A stretch of DNA of 64,000 bases from Locusta migratoria (Eukaryota; Arthropoda; Insecta; Orthoptera; Acrididae), in contig CM048746.1 in the NCBI GenBank assembly GCA_026315105.1, positions 146,984,730 through 147,048,729 of the forward strand, given 5' to 3'. Positions 36,145 to 46,799 of this stretch are shown one piece after another. Position 1 is the first letter of the stretch, and each line of letters begins with the position of its first letter. The position numbers were made by a program, and so were the translations under genes. Under the pieces are notes generated by a model. It ran no database searches. It was not told the origin of the DNA and was given only the letters and a program-made list of their open reading frames with translations.

Positions 36145-36203
<59 letters not shown>

Positions 36204-37385
36204 TTTGAGGAGGCAGTAGGTTCAGTTTTTGTCATTGAGTATTTCATCTAATACATGTAGAAAAGGCTGTTTGCAAGTTTAACTTGTTCCATGAGTACAT
36301 AATATGGTGATTTGGATCTGTGGATGTAGATTTCAAACTCTTCAATTTGACTCATTTTCTCCCCTATGTTAACTGTATGCAGTTTCTGAACTTACCTTTA
36401 TAAATATAGATGAGTGCACATGTTATTTCAAATGTGTTTACAAGGTAGACTTACCATAGTTATTTAGCTGGAAGGTATTGTTTCTTTTTGATTTTGTTGT
36501 CAAGATTATCAATCATATCTAGGCTGTAACCATTTCTGTGTGCAAGCCCAAAATCAATCCAGTGATAAATAAAACCTTTTCAACTGTGTATGGTAGCAGA
36601 AATTATTCTGTACCCTATTGTGGAGCATTGTCACAAAGAACAATCATATGTACAGGCATACTGTGGAGTGTTGTCACTTGAAGATAGCATTTGAATGGGG
36701 AGGCACACCACAGCTTTACGACATTTTAGTCCCAGTTTACATGTTTGCTGGCCTTAAAATCACAGCGTGCACACAAGGCAGACAGCAAGTGCTCTCAGAC
36801 CCACATCAATATGTAATCGTCACTTCTTTAAATCAATTTCCACAACTTTGCAAGGTAGAATGACCTTCTTAACAAGAGTACCTGTAGAAGTGGATAAGGA
36901 ATTTCCATATTGCAATAAGTGCCTTGTAGACGAGGATATCATTTTTCATAATTGTACACAGACCTCTTTCTGCAGGGATCACACTCTCAAAATTAGACAA
37001 TCACAATGAACACCATATTTGAATGGATACAACGGAAAGTGCCCTCTGTTATGCACTTTGCAATGGTTTATAGAACATAGATGAATATATGCATCTGATC
37101 TTCTGTCTAACAGTTATATTGTGAATTGAGATAGTGTGCGCAGACGTATGATTTCGAGCTAACAAAAAACTGTATAGATTTTGTAATAAATACTTGGTAA
37201 TAAAAGTGGAAAATACTCATCACACACAAGTTTGTATCTACACACACTATCCCTTTATTGAACATAACTGTGGTTGAGGAAATATATAAATAACTATGTG
37301 ACAACATAAGAGTCAAATCCAGCCAATACATGACAATTCAGTAAAAATTCAAAATTAACAGACAAGACAAGCTCCAAAAAACTCT
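36001..37385. other. Intron sequence with a poly-A run
   Basis: The A52 run at 36149-36200 is the only clear feature. Short plus-strand ORFs (36618-37009) show no domain. Confidence 0.45.
36149..36200 (+). repeat. Poly-A tract (52 A)
   Basis: An uninterrupted A run. It could be the tail of a plus-strand retrocopy, but no coding body is recognised before it. Confidence 0.95.
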
Positions 37386-37388
37386 TAC

Positions 37389-37444
37389 CTCAGCTTTCAC
37401 AGCAGTATTATCTGCATCATTCTGGTAACTGCCAAATGAGTTCC
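37389..37444 (-). CDS. Tudor-domain gene, small exon
   Basis: A 56-nt exon bounded by acceptor CCCTTTAG|GG and donor GCTGAG|GTAAGA. Phase 1 in, phase 0 out. It completes a Gly codon split with the exon ending at 37540 and encodes NSFGSYQNDADNTAVKAE. The 95-bp intron and exact phase match to both neighbours support it. The acidic/Asn-rich composition continues the low-complexity exon before it. Confidence 0.72.
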
Positions 37445-37539
37445 CTAAAGGGACAATAAAACAGTAAACAATAACCCAGGATACAAAATTATTTTAATTT
37501 TTGTTATTCAGGAAATCAGAAAATTTACTGATTGCTTAC

Positions 37540-38303
37540 CTTTATCTCTTGAGTTCCATCGATCTCTCTTGTTGGCATTTCGATCAGGCTTCTCCTCCCA
37601 TTTTCTGTTACTGTTCCATGTAGAGTCCTCAGAAGTTGAGTTCTCAGCTGTTGTTCCAAATCTTCTACCACCTTTTCCCCCTCCACCCCAATCGTTATCC
37701 TTGTCCCTGTCCCCAAATCTTCCACCTCTTCTGTTCCCTCCACCTCTTTCACGATTTCCGTAACTTCCTCCTCTGTTTTCGTCGTACGATCTACTGCTGT
37801 CCCGATTGGAAGGTCTCCCACTCTCACCATCATTTTCTCGGTCAGATCCACGAAATCTTCCTCCACTCCCCCTTCTGTTACTATCATATGGCCTATCCCT
37901 TCCTCGGTCTGATGCCCATCTATTCTCAGTATCATCATCTTTCTCACCACCAGGAAATCTCCTTCGGTCCCTGTTGTTCCCCTGCCTTCCACCTCTGTCA
38001 TTTTGAAATACATCACCTTGTGACTCACCATCAGGCTCTGTGTTTTCATCCCTGTATCGTCCACCTTTATTACCAAATTTTGTGTTCCTGTCCCATTCCT
38101 TCTCAGATCCCATTCTTCCTGCTTCAGCATTTGACTTCCGGTCATCTCTGCGATGTCCACCACCAGGGAATCTGCTGCCACCTTTTGATGCCCCTGTATC
38201 AGAAGTCTCTGATGACATTTCTTCTCCTTTATTCTGCCAGTGTGACACTGAATTGTCATGCCTTTGTGACTTTCTAAATGGCGCATTCCTGTCTTCATTA
38301 CCT
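37540..38303 (-). CDS. Tudor-domain gene, Arg/Gly/Asp-rich exon
   Basis: A 764-nt exon: acceptor TTTTTTTGACAG|AGG, donor ATAAAG|GTAAGC; phase 2 in, phase 1 out. It encodes about 255 residues starting GNEDRNAPFRKSQRHD. The sequence is low complexity: RG and RGG-like patches (NRRGSGGRFRG, RRGGRFGDRDKDNDW, GGGGKGGRR), with alternating Arg and Asp/Glu/Asn and a FPGG motif repeated (SRFPGGGHRRDD, RRFPGGEKDD). Such RG-rich tails are common RNA-binding or arginine-methylation targets; that role here is inference. It is placed in the Tudor gene because strand and phases agree with the exons on both sides. It could belong to a separate RG-rich protein gene. The reverse strand gives a 213-codon shadow frame that is not a gene. 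Confidence 0.75.
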
Positions 38304-39210
38304 CTGTCAAAAAAATGAAGGAAAAAATTAAATATCACCACGAATATCATGTACTCATCATAGATTTCTGTACTGAAATGTGGCAAGAATTTGACCTCAT
38401 ATGCTTACATCACAACACGTTTATTTAAACTTTACTACCACTATCCTCCAAAATTTCAAACTATAGTGGCAGCTCATCCTTAATCTCCAGGAAAATAAAT
38501 TTAATATAAATTACATAAAACATTTAGGAATTAGAAAAATTAAGCTTGTTTCACATGGTGGTACAAAACACATAACTCTCCAATTTCAATCTTAAGTAAG
38601 TATCTATGGGAATTCAAACCATGTCATTTCATCTAAATTAATCAAGAGAGAACTAAACAAAGTTCTGTAACCAACTCAATTTGAGACCTAATCTCATATC
38701 ATCAGCACCAAATATTACTTTAGCTCTCATGACACAGACACACACTTTCTTACTTAAAATTAGCTGCAAACACCCATAACTTACAGAATGAGGTCATATG
38801 ATTTCAAATGGATACAGAAACAGGAAACAAACTTACAAAACATAGTATGGGTCAGCTTGCAGTTTGAGCCATTGCAAAAGACTCCATACTCTTATTGGTA
38901 ACATTAATCATTTACAAAGAGTGACCATAAAGTATACCAGCAGGTCTCCAAATGTAATGCAAACAGTCCTCTTTACAGTTACAATCTTACACTGGTTCGT
39001 CAGTTTCATTGCTCAATCATAATACTTATCTTGCTTAGCAGACCTGTACTGCAGAACGTCACATGCTACACTTCCAGTGTACAATCCTGTGGTATATGTG
39101 CCCTTCCGTAGCATATCAAGAACATACAAAGTTACATTAACAATTTTCTGTTCGCCTGACCATATAAACATTTTTGGTCTTGATACTCTTGAATTGTTTG
39201 AACTTAGCAT
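38304..39210. other. Intron sequence, nothing recognised
   Basis: AT-rich, no repeat or coding signal recognised. Confidence 0.5.
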
Positions 39211-39218
39211 AAAACAAT

Positions 39219-41021
39219 GTGCTCCCAGTTAATAAGTTTGCATCAAGTGATAGTGTTAAGAAGTGTGCTAAGTTTGAAATTTTATTCTCAGAGAGGCTAA
39301 GAGAAGCAAACAATTTTATAGTGTACATCACCATGAAAGACAATGTACAGCAGCGTTTCTGCAAAGCTCCATTTGTTACGCTTGCTCTCAGAGAACAGAT
39401 AGCATGCGAATGGCAAAAATTGCAAAACAGTGATGTCACGGCTCCAATCAGTGCTACTCAATGGGTAACTCCAATTGTACCTTTATGTAAAACTTCTGGC
39501 AGACTTACATTGTGTGCCAACTATAAATCTACTATGAAAACACATATAATGGTAAGATTCTTTTCCATTGCCAAATCAGGAGTAGTTGATAGACAAACCG
39601 GTTGATGATCAATTCTTCTTGAAGATTGATTTGGATGGCACTTATTTGCAATTTCATCTGGATGAATAATTGCAACAGGTGTTTGTAATAAATGCCCATC
39701 TTCACTTGCTCAAGTTCTTGAATTTCCCATTTGTTAGTGCTTCTTTACCTGTGTTACTTAAGTGCTATTTAAAGCAGCTGATAGCAATGGTTTCATTTTG
39801 TGAAACCATCTTGTTATTGCAGTATCAGGTCAAACACCCAATGAACATTCGCAGAATTTTCACACTCTTAAAGTCATGACAGATGAGGGGTTGATATGTA
39901 ACAGAGATAAATGTGTAATAATATAAAATGCAGGTTGGAATTGAAAATATAGTAATAAGGACAGTTTACAACTTACCGCAAAGATGTGGAGATGAGCTGC
40001 GACAGGCACATACAAAAGACACACACATACAACACTTTCAGCTATTGGCCATGGGCTTCAGAAAATAGAACATTCATGCAATCACACAGGCACACAACAC
40101 AGCCATACAACAATCACCTCTGGCTGCCGCACAAAGTGTTGTACGACTGTTGTGTGCCTGTGTGATTGCGTGAATGTTCTATTTTCTGAAGAAGGCAATA
40201 GCCAATAGCTGAAAGTGTGCTGTACGTGTGTGTCTTTTGTGTGTGCTTGTCAAAGCTCGTCGCCACATCTTTGCAGTGAGTTGTAAACTGTCCTTATTAC
40301 TATATTACCGATACATGTGTGATCTTTAAAATAGAATTAATACACATTGGCCATGTCATCAATTCCAGGCAATTCATTCTCTTTAATCTCATCTAGTTAC
40401 TATTAAGGAACTCCATCTGTACAATGTGCACCAGTCACAATCAGTACTTGGAAAGTTGATAAAAATGTTCTGTTTGTGTGGATTCGAAATTGTCAAAATG
40501 CCTTTCAAAAGTTCAAAGGTACTTTGCTGAACGATTGATGAATTATTTACTTTGATCCTTCAAAACTAGTTTTTTAGCAACTACTCGTGATAGCATTGGA
40601 GCCATTTGTCTCTTAGGTATGGTTCTACCAAGCACCCCATTGCTTTCGCTTCAAAATTTCTCAGATGGTAAAAAATTCACAAACTGAAAAAGAGGCACTT
40701 GCCACAGTGTATGGAGTAACAACTTGATCACATAGTTTTCTTAATTACATACCCCAAATTATTTCAATCCTTGTTTAGCCCTTCCCAGTCTACTCCACAG
40801 TGTGAAGCACAAAATCCGCAATGATATGCTTTGCTTCAATCAGATTACCAGTACAATATTATGGATCATTCAATAGCAAAGCACGCTAACACATACACAC
40901 TTTCTTGCTTTCCTGTCAGCCCAGATGCAGAATTTTACCCTTCTGTTGCCTCATGTTCCATTGTAGATGTTCAAGTGCCATACGTTGCAAAACTTTCCTC
41001 CTTCATTATAACTAAACAGTA
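39219..41021 (+). pseudogene. Gypsy-type LTR retrotransposon pol relic (RT and RNase H)
   Basis: The plus strand reads ISATQWVTPIVPLCKTSGRL (RT start), then DDQFFLKIDLDGTYLQFHLDE and QQVFVINAHLHLLKF. NEHxxRIFTLLK-like sequence follows near 39840. After the fold-back at 39946-40306 come QKFKGTLL, HPIAFASKFL (RNase H) and, near 40840, LLQSDYQYNI…HANTYTLSCFPV, the usual end of Gypsy RNase H. Stops and shifts are frequent. The YLDD region is damaged. It lies antisense inside intron 1 of the Tudor gene and is interrupted again by the mariner-type element at 41022. Confidence 0.82.
39946..40306. repeat. Fold-back repeat, ~155-bp arms, inside Gypsy pol
   Basis: The left end AATATAGTAATAAGGACAGT is repeated inverted at the right end. 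The arms share AAAGATGTGG, CACAAAAGACACACAC-like and CAATCACACAGGCACACAAC blocks. The centre is about 50 bp. It has no coding capacity. Confidence 0.88.
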
Positions 41022-41474
41022 CAATGGGTACAAAAAGATTACCTGGCCTGAATAATTTAAAGTCCAAGAACAGAGCGTAGCGCATATGCCCAAGCTCATA
41101 AGCTTGAGTGTTGCCAACTCCAGCAGGCTGTGCAGCTTCAGCTTGCTGTTTACATCGTCAAATAGTAGCAATACAATAGTTAAGATACAATATATGTCGA
41201 GATTCAACACACTTTAACTCATGTATCATTTATTGTGGAAAATATTATTTGAGCAAGTAGAAACGGTTCAAGTATAAGAACTCCACGTCAGTACATTTGC
41301 TAAAACGAACCATGTTTCACTGGGTGAATGGATAGCCTGACGGTTTATGAATGCAACGGCCATGCATTTGAATCCCACTGAGGTCAATCAACTTTTTATT
41401 TTTTATACCTCTTGCAGGTAATATTTAAATATTAATTTGCTAAAAATGAAGAGAGAATATTATTCAATGCCTAA

Positions 41475-41720
41475 CATGGCCTCCAAAGTCACCTGATCTC
41501 AATCCCACAGACAACGTATGGGCTAAACTCAAGAAGACTCTGTTGGATAATTGGCCAGACCCTCCCCCAAGAACCATGAATGCCTTGTGGTATTTGGTTT
41601 TTTTCTTCATGGGAAAGAATTGCCACGGATGAGGCCTTTTTCTGCAGACTTTTAGATTCTATGGCCTTAAAGGATTCGGGCTGTTCTTTATGCCAATAGC
41701 ACGTGGCCAAAATACTGAAG
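41475..41720 (+). pseudogene. DDE transposase fragment of the mariner/pogo-type element
   Basis: The plus strand reads PPKSPDLNPTDNVWAKLKKT then LLDNWPDPPPRTMNALW, with one frame change. The block WPPKSPDLNPIEN(V/L)W surrounds the third catalytic acidic residue in Tc1/mariner transposases; the residue after P is Thr here, and the D/E position is partly lost. The rest of the gene is deleted. Confidence 0.78.
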
Positions 41721-41754
41721 ATATATATAGCCTACATTTATAATTAATAATAAT

Positions 41755-41863
41755 ATGTAGATAGGGAACAACTCACCGTAAAGACGATGTTGAGCCGCCG
41801 ACAGACTGTCGGTCTGTGGCTCAACATTCGTCTTTATGTTGAGATGTTTCCTATCTATATTGT
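41755..41863. repeat. Small fold-back repeat, ~48-bp arms
   Basis: The left arm GTAGATAGGGAACAACTCAC…AAAGACGATGTTGAGCC pairs with the right arm GGCTCAACATTCGTCTTTAT…CCTATCTATA. A GACAGACTGTC core is at the centre. Confidence 0.85.
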
Positions 41864-43059
41864 TACATCAACATTGCTTAAAGGACCTTCCATTGTTGCT
41901 ACATTTATAATTTTTATTTTCATGGGAGGTTATGACATTACAGATACAGGAGGAAGCGAATGTTTCCATGTGAAAGGCAGGTTTTGCCAGGATCTTGGGT
42001 TCCCCAGCTGGCTGGCTAACAGTTTGAACCTAGTGAATGGGATACAGGTAGTCAGAGTTTCCCTAATGTGCTCAGAAATAGGAAGCGGATGTCTTGAATG
42101 GGCAAAGGCGGCTAACCCAGATTGCAACTGAAATACAATATAGCCACTCATATTATTCTAAAAATTCATATAAAATCAGGGAATGGTCATACGGCAAATA
42201 TAATTATATGAATGGATTCAGAAGACTTGTGAGAATCAAACGCCATAATTACAATTTCAATATCCCTTACAGATAAAAAGCCAAAAAATTCAGTAATAAT
42301 AATATTATAAGACTTATATTTACAATTATTGATACATAGTGTTTATCAGTAACAGTTTAAGAAGCAAATGGACAGCATTGCTCAATGCTACCTATCTTAA
42401 AAGACGTGTCACATTATTTCCGTATTCTTTCAATAAACTTTATTTTACTATCTTGTTCTGCTTTTTGTTGAGGTAGTAATATTCTTTTGTCAGAACATAG
42501 ATTCCACCAAAGAAACAACTTGACATACAATCTCTGAGGTGTTAGATATTAGTACACAACAATATTACCTGCACAGGTCTAAAAAGAGTTGTCTCCAGTG
42601 GTACTCAAACTCGCACCCCTTGTGTTCGTAAATTGTCAGTTTATCCACTTCATGGTCATTTGTTGAGTTTTTGGCCCAGCTTTTTTATCACAGAGGGTAT
42701 AGAGCCACCTGACCGAGAGCACAGCACCTGAAATCCACTCAGCCAACAAACATATGTAAGAAGCGGTTCATTGTAGTAAATCTACCCACATGGAGTTCTC
42801 ACACCTCAACCGCTTTCTATATGTTTGAATAACGTTTTCCAAAATAAATGATATGCGAGTTAAGTTGCTATGAATCTCGACACATACTGTATCCTAACTA
42901 TTATATTGCTTCTCTCTGACGATGTAAACACCGAACTGATGCTCTGAAGACAGCTAGAGTTGGCAACACCTCGGAACCAGGGCATGCACAATGCTCTGTT
43001 CTTGGGCTTGAAATGATTCAGGCTTTAAATGATGGGTAATCTATTTGTCCCCCATTGTA

Positions 43060-44460
43060 CATGCTACAGATTCAGACCTGGCTTTGCCATTTTTGTTGCA
43101 TTTCTTGACAATGGATTCAGCTCACAAAATACATAATGCTTTGGTTTGCTATTATTTTGCTCACCGGTAAAACCTCACAGTGAAGGAGTAATTTTGATGC
43201 ACAAAAACTGAAATCTTTCATACATTACTTGTTTGCAAAAGCCAGTGGTATGTCTTCTTTATCAAGAGCACTGGGGCGCTGTTTGCACAAAGTAGTTGGT
43301 TTGCCATTATTGCACGTGATACTGGTAAACAAATTGAACAGATGTCTGCTCCGCACCACAGTTGCGCCAGAAATCAACCAACTCCACCTTAAAAGTTTGT
43401 TGCTAGGAGTTTCAATGATGTAATGCTTCAGACAATCAGCACACCACAAAGGCGCTGTTCTACCCACAGAGAAACAGATTTGTTCACACCTTCAAACATT
43501 CAATGGGTAACTTCACACCACACATACAGGTGAAAAGGCCTTCCTGGTGTTTCTGTCATGGACCCATCCCAGCCATAAGATGAACTGTCTCCTGTGGTGT
43601 TGCTACACGGCTGCCGTCGCCGCACTTGATTCAGCTCCTGCACCCTCCGCAATGCACGGTCCCAACACCACCTCTGCCAGCTGGCACCTCTGTCTACTTC
43701 ATATGCTTCCATAGATACCATCGCTGACAGAAGGGAACCATCATCTTAGTGTGCACCACATATTACAGCATCCCACAGGGATGCTCAATGTCATCACAAC
43801 CAGCTGCATTTATGTAAACACGCTGATCCTACCAAAGGCTTTTTACTTACAGACCTTGTCTTTACACAACTGCTATCACCCTCGACCACCTATTTATCGC
43901 TGCAGCAGTCTTAGCATTCATCACTGCAGTTGCCATTGGCTCCGTGGCAGGAAGAAACAGCACTACTCATCCCAAAGACAATGGACATGGATGTATCCCC
44001 TATATCTTCTCTGTCATTGCCACTGCCAGACCACAAACCATTGCCAATGGTTCCCAGCATCACAAGCCTTACATCACATCACCCACACAATTCCCATAGA
44101 CGCTTTACTTCAGTGCATAAGAGAGGCACTGTGGCCGGGTTTCAAGGGGCTGTAATGGCTAAATGCAGAACGCGGATGGGAGTGTAATGTCCACTGCAGA
44201 TACTGCTCCTGCCCCATCACTTCATACATCCCACCTTAACCAAACATGCTGTTTCACCAACAATCTGTAGTTCAGGACAGTGCGGCAGTTTGAAGGTGAG
44301 AGATGTGCTGTCACCACTCTGTATGAAACTCACTCTGGCATTTGTAAAGTGCATCAGTCCTTGTAATACCACCACTGCAGAGGTCTACAGCAAGCCCCAC
44401 CATTGAGCTCTTCGTTTAGTTTGTGCCTTCATCAGTCTTATCATCAACACAGTAATGAAT
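43060..44460 (+). mobile_element. Probable 3' remainder of the Gypsy element and start of its LTR
   Basis: Continues after the mariner-type insertion. Coding is too broken to read as integrase. A GGGAGTGTAATGTCC motif at about 44177-44191 resembles the end-of-pol/LTR junction of insect Gypsy elements. This is a weak assignment. Confidence 0.35.
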
Positions 44461-44465
44461 ACATG

Positions 44466-45715
44466 CACTATGTGGTCAAAAGTGTCTGGCCATCAGGTTG
44501 AAAATGACTTACAAGTTTGTGATGCGCTCCACTGGTAATGCTGGAATTCAGTATGGTGTTGGCTCACCCTCAGCCTTGGTGACATCTTCCACTCTTGCAT
44601 GTTCTATTAGGAGCTGGTAGGTTTCTTGGGGAATGGCAGCCCAATCTTCACGGAGTGCTGCACTGAGAAGAGGTTGGTGAAGCCTGGCATGCAGTCAGCA
44701 TTCCAAAACATCCCAAAGGTGTTCTATAGGATTCAAGAAAGGACTCTGTGCAGGCCAGTCCATTACAGGTATGTAGATGATGATGTTTTTGTTGTTGTCG
44801 TCGTCGGTGTTGTCGGTGGCAGCAGCGGCATCGTGTAACCACTCCGACACAGGCTGTGCATTATGAACAGGTGCTCCGATTTGAAAGATGAAATCACCAT
44901 CCCCAAGTTACTCTGCAATAGTGGGAAGCAAGAATGTGCTCAAAACATGAATGTAGGCCTGTGCTGCGGTAGTGGAATGCAAATTAACATGGAATGCAAG
45001 AACCTCCATGAAAAATACGATCACACCAGAACACCACCACCTCTGAATTTTACTGTTGGCATTACACATGCTGGCAGATGATGTTCACAGATATTCTCCG
45101 TACCCACACCTTGCCATTCAATCACCACATTGTGTACCATGATTTGACACTCCACATAACTTTTTTCCACTGTTCACTCATACAACGTTCACACTCCTTA
45201 CACCAAGTTTCATTTGGCATTGACCTGCGTGATGCGTAGCTTATGCGCAGCCCCTCGATCATGAAATCTAGGTTTTTTCACCTCCTGCCTAACTGTCATA
45301 GTACTTGGAATGGAGCCTGAGCAGTTTGGAATTCCTGTGTAATGGTCTTTACACGTGCCTGCCTATTACACTGTACTCTTCTATTGTCGGCCATCTCTGT
45401 CAGTCATCAGACGAGGTCAGCCTGTATGATTTTGTGTTAAACATATCCCTTCAAGTTTCCACTTCATTATCACATCAAAAACACTGTACCTAGGGATATT
45501 AAGGAGTGTGGAAATCTCTTGCACAGATTTCTGACAAGTGACACCCAATCACCTGACTATTTTTTAAATCCGTGAGTTCCGCGAAGTGTCCTATCCTGCT
45601 CTCTCACTATTGCTAACGGCAACTGAAGTTACTGATATGGCATACCTGGCAGTAGGTGGCACTGCAATGCACATAATACAAAAAGTATGTTTTTTGGAGT
45701 GTCTAGATAGTGTAG
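44466..45715 (-). mobile_element. Tc1-like DNA transposon, degenerate
   Basis: The left end CACTATGTGGTCAAAAGTGT, inverse of the expected right end, is present; the right end (GTTTTTGGAGTGTCTAGATAGTGTA) has lost part of its TIR. The length, about 1.25 kb, fits a full Tc1-like unit. A (GTTGTC)n-like insertion sits at 44777-44835. To my recollection this family is widespread in orthopterans. Confidence 0.75.
44580..45600 (-). pseudogene. Tc1-like transposase relic
   Basis: The minus strand carries pieces of a DD34E-type transposase: the HTH region near 45590-45450 (on the plus strand TTAAATCCGTGAGTTCCGCG), the middle near 45150-45000, and the end near 44750-44640, where the catalytic Asp and Glu blocks are expected. 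No frame longer than about 70 codons remains. The assignment rests on overall layout between the TIRs and my recognition of the family. Confidence 0.55.
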
Positions 45716-45720
45716 CATTC

Positions 45721-46465
45721 CTACTCACCCTCTGATACAAAATGTTTTTGTAATTTGTACCAGTTTCTATTAACGCTAATGATTATTGCCCAGCCTTCCG
45801 TTCTGCCTAATGTTTTCTACACCCACTGCCTATGAAGTTGTTTTCTCTCCAGCCCGGAGAACATGATTTTCCACACATACTGCCACTGGAGAGTAAACTG
45901 CAGTACTTTGTGACCCACTTTGGACATTCCTGTCACTGCAATGGTGCTGAGCACTTAACAAAATCTCTACACTGACATTACAAAAACATTTTGTTTTCTG
46001 GGGCAACTGGTAGCCTGCAACTCACTTTCTCAAGAACATTTGCAGCTTTTGACTAATTACAAGATTGAAAATGTGTCAAATTGATAATATGGAAATTCTT
46101 CCAACATACATATTATTGCCAATATTACATGCTGTTGTCAACATTGTTATTTTTTTCCTGGTCTTTACATTATTTGACAAGTTTATAATCTGGATTAAAA
46201 CTGTGTCTTGTTTGATTCTTGGTCCTCTACAAGGCTTTCATTTACCAGGAAATGTTTGTAGCTTGACACCAGCAATTGGAAAATGTACCTTCTAACCAAA
46301 TGTAACTAAGTGTGAAGGAGAAAGTGCTGACTCCCAACAAATAGGTGCTGCAACGTTGTCATGACAATGACATTTTATGGGTTAAAGGATCCGGCAAATG
46401 TTCAACAATAAAAGTTGTTGGTGATGTTGTACATTATTATAAAAGTTGAATAAAGTATGTGTCCT
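45721..46465. other. Unassigned intron sequence
   Basis: A 76-codon plus-strand ORF (46065-46295) has hydrophobic stretches but no support as a gene. Confidence 0.4.
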
Positions 46466-46468
46466 TAC

Positions 46469-46629
46469 CTTTTTTCCTTATCTATAAAAAAATTATAAGC
46501 CACATTGATCTTGCCAAAAGCCAAGAAGCGGTTCTTCTTTGTGTTGTAGCTCTCAGGGGCACTCTGGGATGCTCTCTGTGTGAGGCACCTCTGGGCACCT
46601 CTGCGAGCCACAGTGCGTGAGTTGCGCAT
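46469..46629 (-). CDS. Candidate first coding exon of the Tudor gene
   Basis: An ATG at 46629-46627 opens 53 codons plus 2 nt (MRNSRTVARRGAQRC … NFFIDKEK), ending at a good donor AAAAG|GTAAGG. An in-frame TAG lies upstream (within 46681-46700). The exit phase (2) is exactly what the acceptor at 38303 needs, and the splice reads EKR-GNEDRN. The exon is GC-richer than its surroundings and basic. The reading is missed by ORF scans because it is under 60 codons. The protein has no domain I recognise, and an LTR origin of this region is not excluded, so this exon is a hypothesis. Confidence 0.45.
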
Positions 46630-46634
46630 GCGCA
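46623..46634. promoter_or_regulatory. NRF-1/Ewg-type palindrome TGCGCATGCGCA
   Basis: A perfect 12-bp palindrome equal to the consensus bound by animal NRF-1 (Erect wing in insects), typical of housekeeping or germline promoters. It overlaps the candidate start ATG of the Tudor gene. Confidence 0.5.
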
Positions 46635-46681
46635 ATACTGCACTATCCAGTGTGAGTGTGGTGGGGGAAGGAGGGGCCCCA

Positions 46682-46712
46682 GGCTGGCTCTAGATTTTAC
46701 TAGGAGCCAGCC
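46682..46712. other. Hairpin between divergent start region and TATA box
   Basis: GGCTGGCTCTAG and CTAGGAGCCAGCC pair almost completely (one bulged base) around a 6-nt loop. Confidence 0.6.
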
Positions 46713-46762
46713 GCGCGAAAATCAAAGATAACACCAGAAGTTGTGGTTAGATAAGAGCACCC

Positions 46763-46797
46763 TATATAAGTCATGCTTCTGGTAAGACAGCATCAGT
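46763..46797 (+). promoter_or_regulatory. Core promoter: TATA box and initiator (plus strand)
   Basis: TATATAAG at 46763-46770 is followed by TCAGT at 46793-46797. Taking the A of TCAGT (46795) as +1 puts the TATA start at -32, the canonical arthropod spacing. It points away from the Tudor gene. Nothing coding follows, so it may be an LTR promoter or a non-coding transcript start. Confidence 0.45.
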
Positions 46798-46799
46798 CG

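Larger units (their letters stand above)
41022..43057. mobile_element. Mariner/pogo-type DNA transposon, ~210-bp TIRs
   Basis: The ends CAATGGG…AGATTACC and their inverse match imperfectly for about 210 bp (shared CCAAGAACAGAGC, GTTGCCAACTC, TGTTTACATCGTC, ATGTGTCGAGATTCA-like blocks). TA flanks at 41020-41021 and 43058-43059. A transposase remnant lies at 41475-41600. It splits Gypsy sequence. Inside it lies a small fold-back (41755-41863). Confidence 0.8.

Noticed and set aside
37636..38277. 213-codon plus-strand ORF opposite the RG-rich exon
   Set aside because: Reverse complement of low-complexity Arg/Gly/Asp codons yields long open Ser/Pro/His/Leu frames; the minus strand has splice sites and phase support.
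37525..38310. Second long minus-strand frame (261 codons) over the RG-rich exon
   Set aside because: Out-of-frame reading of the same repeat-like codons; phases do not fit the neighbouring exons.
46065..46295. 76-codon plus-strand hydrophobic ORF
   Set aside because: No motif, no splice structure, in an AT-rich intron; could be chance.
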